Positions 60,435 to 64,000 of a stretch of DNA of 64,000 nt are shown here, in pieces; the first letter of the stretch is position 1; each line of letters begins with the position of its first letter. Position numbers and translations under genes: made by a program. The notes below the pieces were generated by a model that saw only the letters and a program-made list of their open reading frames with translations, was not told where the DNA came from and did not search any database. This DNA comes from Amylostereum areolatum (Eukaryota > Basidiomycota > Agaricomycetes > Russulales > Stereaceae): the NCBI GenBank assembly GCA_012932865.1, contig SAXG01000002.1, positions 62,001-126,000 of the forward strand, given 5' to 3'.

Positions 60435-62614
60435 ATGTTTTCCGACTTGAATCCCGACTTCTCAACGTGCAAGTCGTCCAAACACACTGAGCCTGACAAA
60501 TTGCTCGGTAACTCGAAACTCCGATCCACTCTGTTGCCCATCTCCACTCGCTCGCACAGCCCTACGGCCGAACCCTTTCGTAGGCACCTTGGGATCTTCT
60601 TAGCAGCCAGCATCATCACCACGACACTCTGCCTGTTTTCCCTCTCGGCCTTGCATCCTCATCGTCCATCTCGTTCCCCAGACCATCTAGACTTTTTCTC
60701 CAACATCACCCGTCCGCAAGGTCTATGTAGCACCCCCGTTGGCCATGGCTCTTCTCACGCTGGCTATATCGGTCTGCAGGGTGACTCCGAGGCAACCCCT
60801 AAACGCTCCTTCTTTTGGTATGCGTCGTTTGTTTGGCCTCTCTCGACATTCGCCGACCGCGACATTGCACAGGTTCTTCGAAGCGGAGAACGATCCGGAT
60901 AATGCGCCGATCATGTTAGTGGCTTTCACATCTTTTTCGTCGTTTGAGGATGACATTGACATTCGCAGATTGACTATGGGAGGCGGCCCAGGGACGAGTG
61001 CGCTGATGTATGCTACATTCGGCCAATCGCCCTGTTTTATCACTGCCGACAAGACCGTGCCCAACCCTGACCGGTGGACCGAGAAGTTCAATCTTATCGC
61101 TCTCGACCATGTACGCCAGAGCTTATTTTCTCAATCGAGTCCCATGAAGCCCATTTTTCACCGTCTCACTTAGCCTATGAACGTCGGCTTCTCGTACGGG
61201 ACGCATGTTAACAGTAGCCGTGCTGCCGCGTTTGATGCATATGACTTTCTCCAGAAGTTTTTTAGGCTCTTCCCACAGCTTTCCTCGTACGCATTTCTCT
61301 CCTGATGAACCGTCTGCACCTGTGAACGTTTGATCGTGACAGCAACCAGTTCGTGATCGCGGGCGGCTCGTACGGCGGAGTCTTTGTACCCAACATCGCG
61401 ACCGTCATCCACGAGCAAAATCGCGCGATTCAGCGTGGGGAAGGAATGCCCGGAGCACAACACATCAACCTCGAGTCTATGATGCTCAGCAACCCGTTCG
61501 CTGTAAGTCATCGTTTCCGATCAGAAACCTGCGTGTATGCTATAGCTCACGCGAACACAGGACCCAATGTCACATTACCTGTGGTTACTCCACTATCGCT
61601 GCGAAATCTCCAAGGTGCACGACTGCGACGACCTGTGAAGAGCTATACGCATTGCTCCCGTCTTGTCTCGAGAGCATCGACCTCGCATACACTGGTCCCA
61701 TCTCTCCCGAACCGCGTGGCCGCCGCCGATCTGTGCTACATCAAACTGTCTTCTGGGAGTACCCAAGGGAGGATGCTGGAGGACGTGCGCCGCAGGGTGA
61801 AGCCGTTCCACACCCGCGCGCCTTAAAAAGGTATACTCAAGGTATCTGTCATCGCAGTGCGTCCCCTCTGAAGATGATCCCGCAAAATGCCACCCCGAGT
61901 TCGCGTGGGTCAACAAGCTCTTCCACGATCATCGGACGAGGCATGAGCTGGGTATTCCCGACGCCGTCAACTACACCTCGCTCAGCATGGACGTGAATCA
62001 AGAATTCTATCACAACGGTGACCTGTGCGCGCCGCCTGTCCTCAAACCGTCTAATCACCCCATCTCACCGCCCGATCGTTCACAGGATACGGCCCCACAC
62101 CCGCTTATACGAGCCCCTTCTGCGCGATGGCATCAGGCTTCTCCGTGAGTCTCCTCTTTTCTATTTCGATGTCCACGCGGCAAACCCGGGGTCGGCACGC
62201 AGACTATGTCGGAGCCCAAGATGCGAATTGCGCCTGGCCGGGCATATTTTCAGCCGTGCGTCCAAGCCCTTTCAGAGATGGGCCCCACGTCATCGTATGC
62301 CGAGCTGACTCGCGATCCGGTTTGCAGCTGAAACGAATACAATCCCCCTTCCAAGAGGAGTTCATCACCGCCTCCGACGTCCCATGGCCAACGAAAGATG
62401 TGGCTACCGTCAGATCGGTGGGTCCTGGTGCCGGGAACTTTACCTTCATCCTCCTTGGCGAGGCCGGTCATTTTGTAAGTGTGCGTTCTGTTCGCAATAC
62501 CAGGGCGATCTAACGGTACTCTGGAACGTGCAGGTCGTGAACGATCAGAGAACGCTAGTAAAAAAGATAGTCGAGCGGTGGATCGAGAACCGGAGTTTCG
62601 AAGGCGAAGCTTGA
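60435..62614 (+). CDS. Membrane-anchored S10 serine carboxypeptidase, one frameshift
   Basis: Starts at ATG 60435 (MFSDLNPDFSTCKSSKHT) and ends at TGA 62612-62614. A single hydrophobic helix (LGIFLAASIITTTLCLFSL) about 50 residues in suggests a type II anchor with a lumenal or extracellular catalytic domain. The S10 core reads FFWFFEAENDPDNAP, GGGPGTSALM, PMNVGFSYGT, the Ser motif AGGSYGG, YVGAQDANCAW (Asp) and LLGEAGHFV (His), so the Ser-Asp-His triad is present. GGSYGG replaces the usual GESYxG and GGGPGTSA replaces NGGPGCSS. A frameshift is needed at 61706-61708: dropping one C turns the frame into SPNRVAAADLCYIKLSSGST and continues to MLEDVRRRCVPSEDDPAKC across an intron. The enzyme would remove C-terminal residues. 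Its convergent neighbour is the repeat-peptide gene. Confidence 0.82.
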
Positions 62615-62965
62615 CCGGTGACCAGCTTGGGCCACAAAGCCATTGGCTGGCCCGATGTACCTTCCAGAGTCCACGCACAGCCGCCGCATGCTTCTTCTAC
62701 TTTGTACTACTATCTCCATATTGGATTCACGCTATCATGCTTTGCAGCCACGGGGTCTCTTAAGTTAAGTACAAACGCCGACACCCAGACCCGGAAGAGA
62801 TAGCCTACATCACAGAAGCTCGCAAGGCAACAGAACTTTCGAAACCATCCGTGGCCAACGTGTTCACCGTGCGTTATAGATAACGAACGCATTGCGCACT
62901 GTCCACGTACGTCAGTGACCATCCCATCTTGCGGTAGATGAAAAGGCGTGCCCATACATGTGAAA
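62615..62965. other. Convergent intergenic region
   Basis: A 351-bp tail-to-tail spacer between the S10 peptidase and the repeat-peptide gene. No ORF with support. Confidence 0.5.
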
Positions 62966-63360
62966 TCATTGACTGTCTTCATCATCGTAGCCATTCACGA
63001 AGGGAATAACTCCAGCTCGTTCTCTGCAGGTGGGTACTGGATGAGCATATCGGACGGACGCCGGGTGACACAAAACAACGTACTTGACGACATCGTAACC
63101 CGTGGTGAAGGGGATAACGGAGCGACGTTCGGCCTCGCCCTCGGCATCCTCATATGCGCCTGCGAACGGAATGGTGGCGTCGCGCTTGGCGATCCTGCGA
63201 ACGAGGTCTACGTGAGGGAATGGTGCACAGACAACAACCGACACACTTACGAGTCGTAGCCGCTCGTGAACGGGATGACAGCCCTCGCTTCATCCACGGG
63301 GGCCGCCAGAGAGGAAGTGGTCGCGATGACAAGAAGGGAGAAAAGGGTAGTGAACTGCAT
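62966..63360 (-). CDS. Secreted Kex2-type repeat peptide precursor (four IPFxxGYD cores)
   Basis: Three exons (63251-63360, 63084-63194, 62966-63023) join at GTAAGT...TCGCAG and GTACGT...CTGCAG introns of 56 and 60 nt to give 92 residues. Residues 1-20 are a signal peptide ending SSLAA. The rest is four units with cores AVIPFTSGYD (27-36), ATIPFAGAYE (43-52), SVIPFTTGYD (62-71) and GVIPFVNGYD (78-87). Between them lie KR (40-41), RR (60-61) and KER (74-76); the first core follows EAR. This is the architecture of Kex2-processed repeat proteins, which in fungi yield pheromones, surface peptides or RiPP cores. Both introns are phase 2 and fall one or three residues after a core. No Cys is present. 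The mature role is unknown. A TATA box lies 75 nt upstream. Confidence 0.75.
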
Positions 63361-63434
63361 GTTTGAAAACGAAGGGCCTTGGAGGGGGTCGAAGGGAGGG
63401 GGATGAGTGTCAAATCCCCCAGATGCACTTACAC

Positions 63435-63440
63435 TTTATA
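63435..63440 (-). promoter_or_regulatory. TATA box of the repeat-peptide gene
   Basis: TATAAA on the minus strand (in AGTATAAAGTG), 75 nt upstream of the ATG at 63360. This matches the spacing of other TATA boxes in the window and supports the gene model and a regulated promoter. Confidence 0.65.
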
Positions 63441-64000
63441 CTGCCAGCCTGCCGTCGCCCTATCACCCGAACCCAAACAGGCGGTCCCACGGGGTCGAAC
63501 GTATCCGGGCGGTTCTAGGAGCTCTGGTACTAACTTCATTCTTGTGACTTCGTCGCGGTCAAAATGCTGTACTGGCGGGCAGGCGAAGCATGGGCCGACC
63601 GGCACCGCCGATACAATGCCATTGAAGCTTGCATTCTCACAGATCGTGGCGTCGCAAGGCGCCAACGTTCCAATAATTGCCATCGCGCAGCACCAGGCTC
63701 GTCCGTTGCGATGGGTTGGTACATACGCAGGCGTTGAGAACCACGTAACGGACCGAGCTAATCATAATCGGGGATACGAAGGCAAGGTTGGACTCGGAGC
63801 CTTTGAAGTTCGCGACGGCCCCGAAAAACGCACCCGATGATCAAGCTCCTACAGTTATTTTAACGATCAGTACGTGTAGGAGCCCATTCAGTAGCAGGTT
63901 GACATCCACTGGTATTCGGGGATAGCGATACTATCGTGACTCGAGAGTCGACGTGAATACTTAGCCTGCTGGTACACTTATAAAGCAATATAGTGCCCCA
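63441..64000. other. Upstream region at the window edge
   Basis: Promoter-side sequence of the repeat-peptide gene. Overlapping ORFs occur on both strands (plus 63379-63840; minus segments such as FKGSESNLAFVSP near 63.78 kb) without domain or consistent splicing. A TATAAA at 63979-63984 on the plus strand could belong to a gene beyond the window. Confidence 0.4.

Noticed and set aside
63379..63840. 153-codon plus-strand ORF upstream of the repeat-peptide gene
   Set aside because: Overlaps the promoter and TATA box of the peptide gene, with equally open minus-strand segments; no domain.

Overview
The window is nuclear DNA from a basidiomycete fungus, most likely an Agaricomycete. Genes are packed on both strands and split by many short introns, mostly about 45-70 nt with GT-AG ends. 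The proteins are fungal: a Cdc11/Nud1 septation scaffold, Ppc89, Dug2, Msb2, Scc2/Mis4 and Vip1. The P450, the 7-TM protein and the membrane-anchored S10 peptidase also look like basidiomycete families. No rRNA, tRNA, CRISPR array or intact transposon was recognised. All identifications come from reading the translated exons. Exon borders are given exactly only where a splice was worked through.

Layout. 0-7.3 kb: the N-terminus of an unknown minus-strand gene, then a long minus-strand cdc11/NUD1-like gene. 7.3-14 kb: a gene-poor stretch with simple repeats and one unrecognised proline-rich gene. 14-19.4 kb: an RPAP3-like cochaperone divergent from a DUG2-like glutathione-degrading gene. 19.5-25.2 kb: a possible gene remnant, then a frame-damaged epoxide hydrolase facing a cytochrome P450. 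25.7-34.4 kb: the ribosome-biogenesis GTPase BMS1 divergent from a PPC89-like spindle-pole gene, followed by ribosomal protein uL23 (L25). 34.9-38 kb: an MSB2-like signalling mucin. 38.9-46.2 kb: the cohesin loader SCC2/mis4. 46.7-49.9 kb: a Sec14-like protein and USB1. 50.4-57.7 kb: a coiled-coil protein, a METTL25/RRNAD1-like methyltransferase, urease accessory UreG, a class I methyltransferase and a Vip1-like RRM protein. 58-63.4 kb: a 7-TM protein, a membrane-anchored S10 serine carboxypeptidase and a tiny secreted repeat precursor.

Most genes are conserved housekeeping genes placed without operon logic. Two links stand out. Cdc11/Nud1 and Ppc89 belong to the same spindle-pole/SIN assembly in fission yeast. 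The epoxide hydrolase and the P450 could act in sequence on one substrate.

The best candidate for something undescribed is the three-exon gene at 62966-63360 (minus). It encodes a predicted 92-residue secreted protein with four copies of a core close to [A/S/G]-V-I-P-F-x-x-G-Y-D, separated by basic processing sites (KR, RR, KER). Its introns fall just after core units, a TATAAA box lies 75 nt upstream, and an S10 carboxypeptidase gene is its convergent neighbour. It looks like a Kex2-processed repeat precursor, either a pheromone-like signal or a ribosomally made peptide.

Several otherwise normal genes need single-base corrections in short homopolymers (epoxide hydrolase, S10 peptidase, possibly the uL23 start codon). 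This points to residual assembly errors as much as to real pseudogenes.
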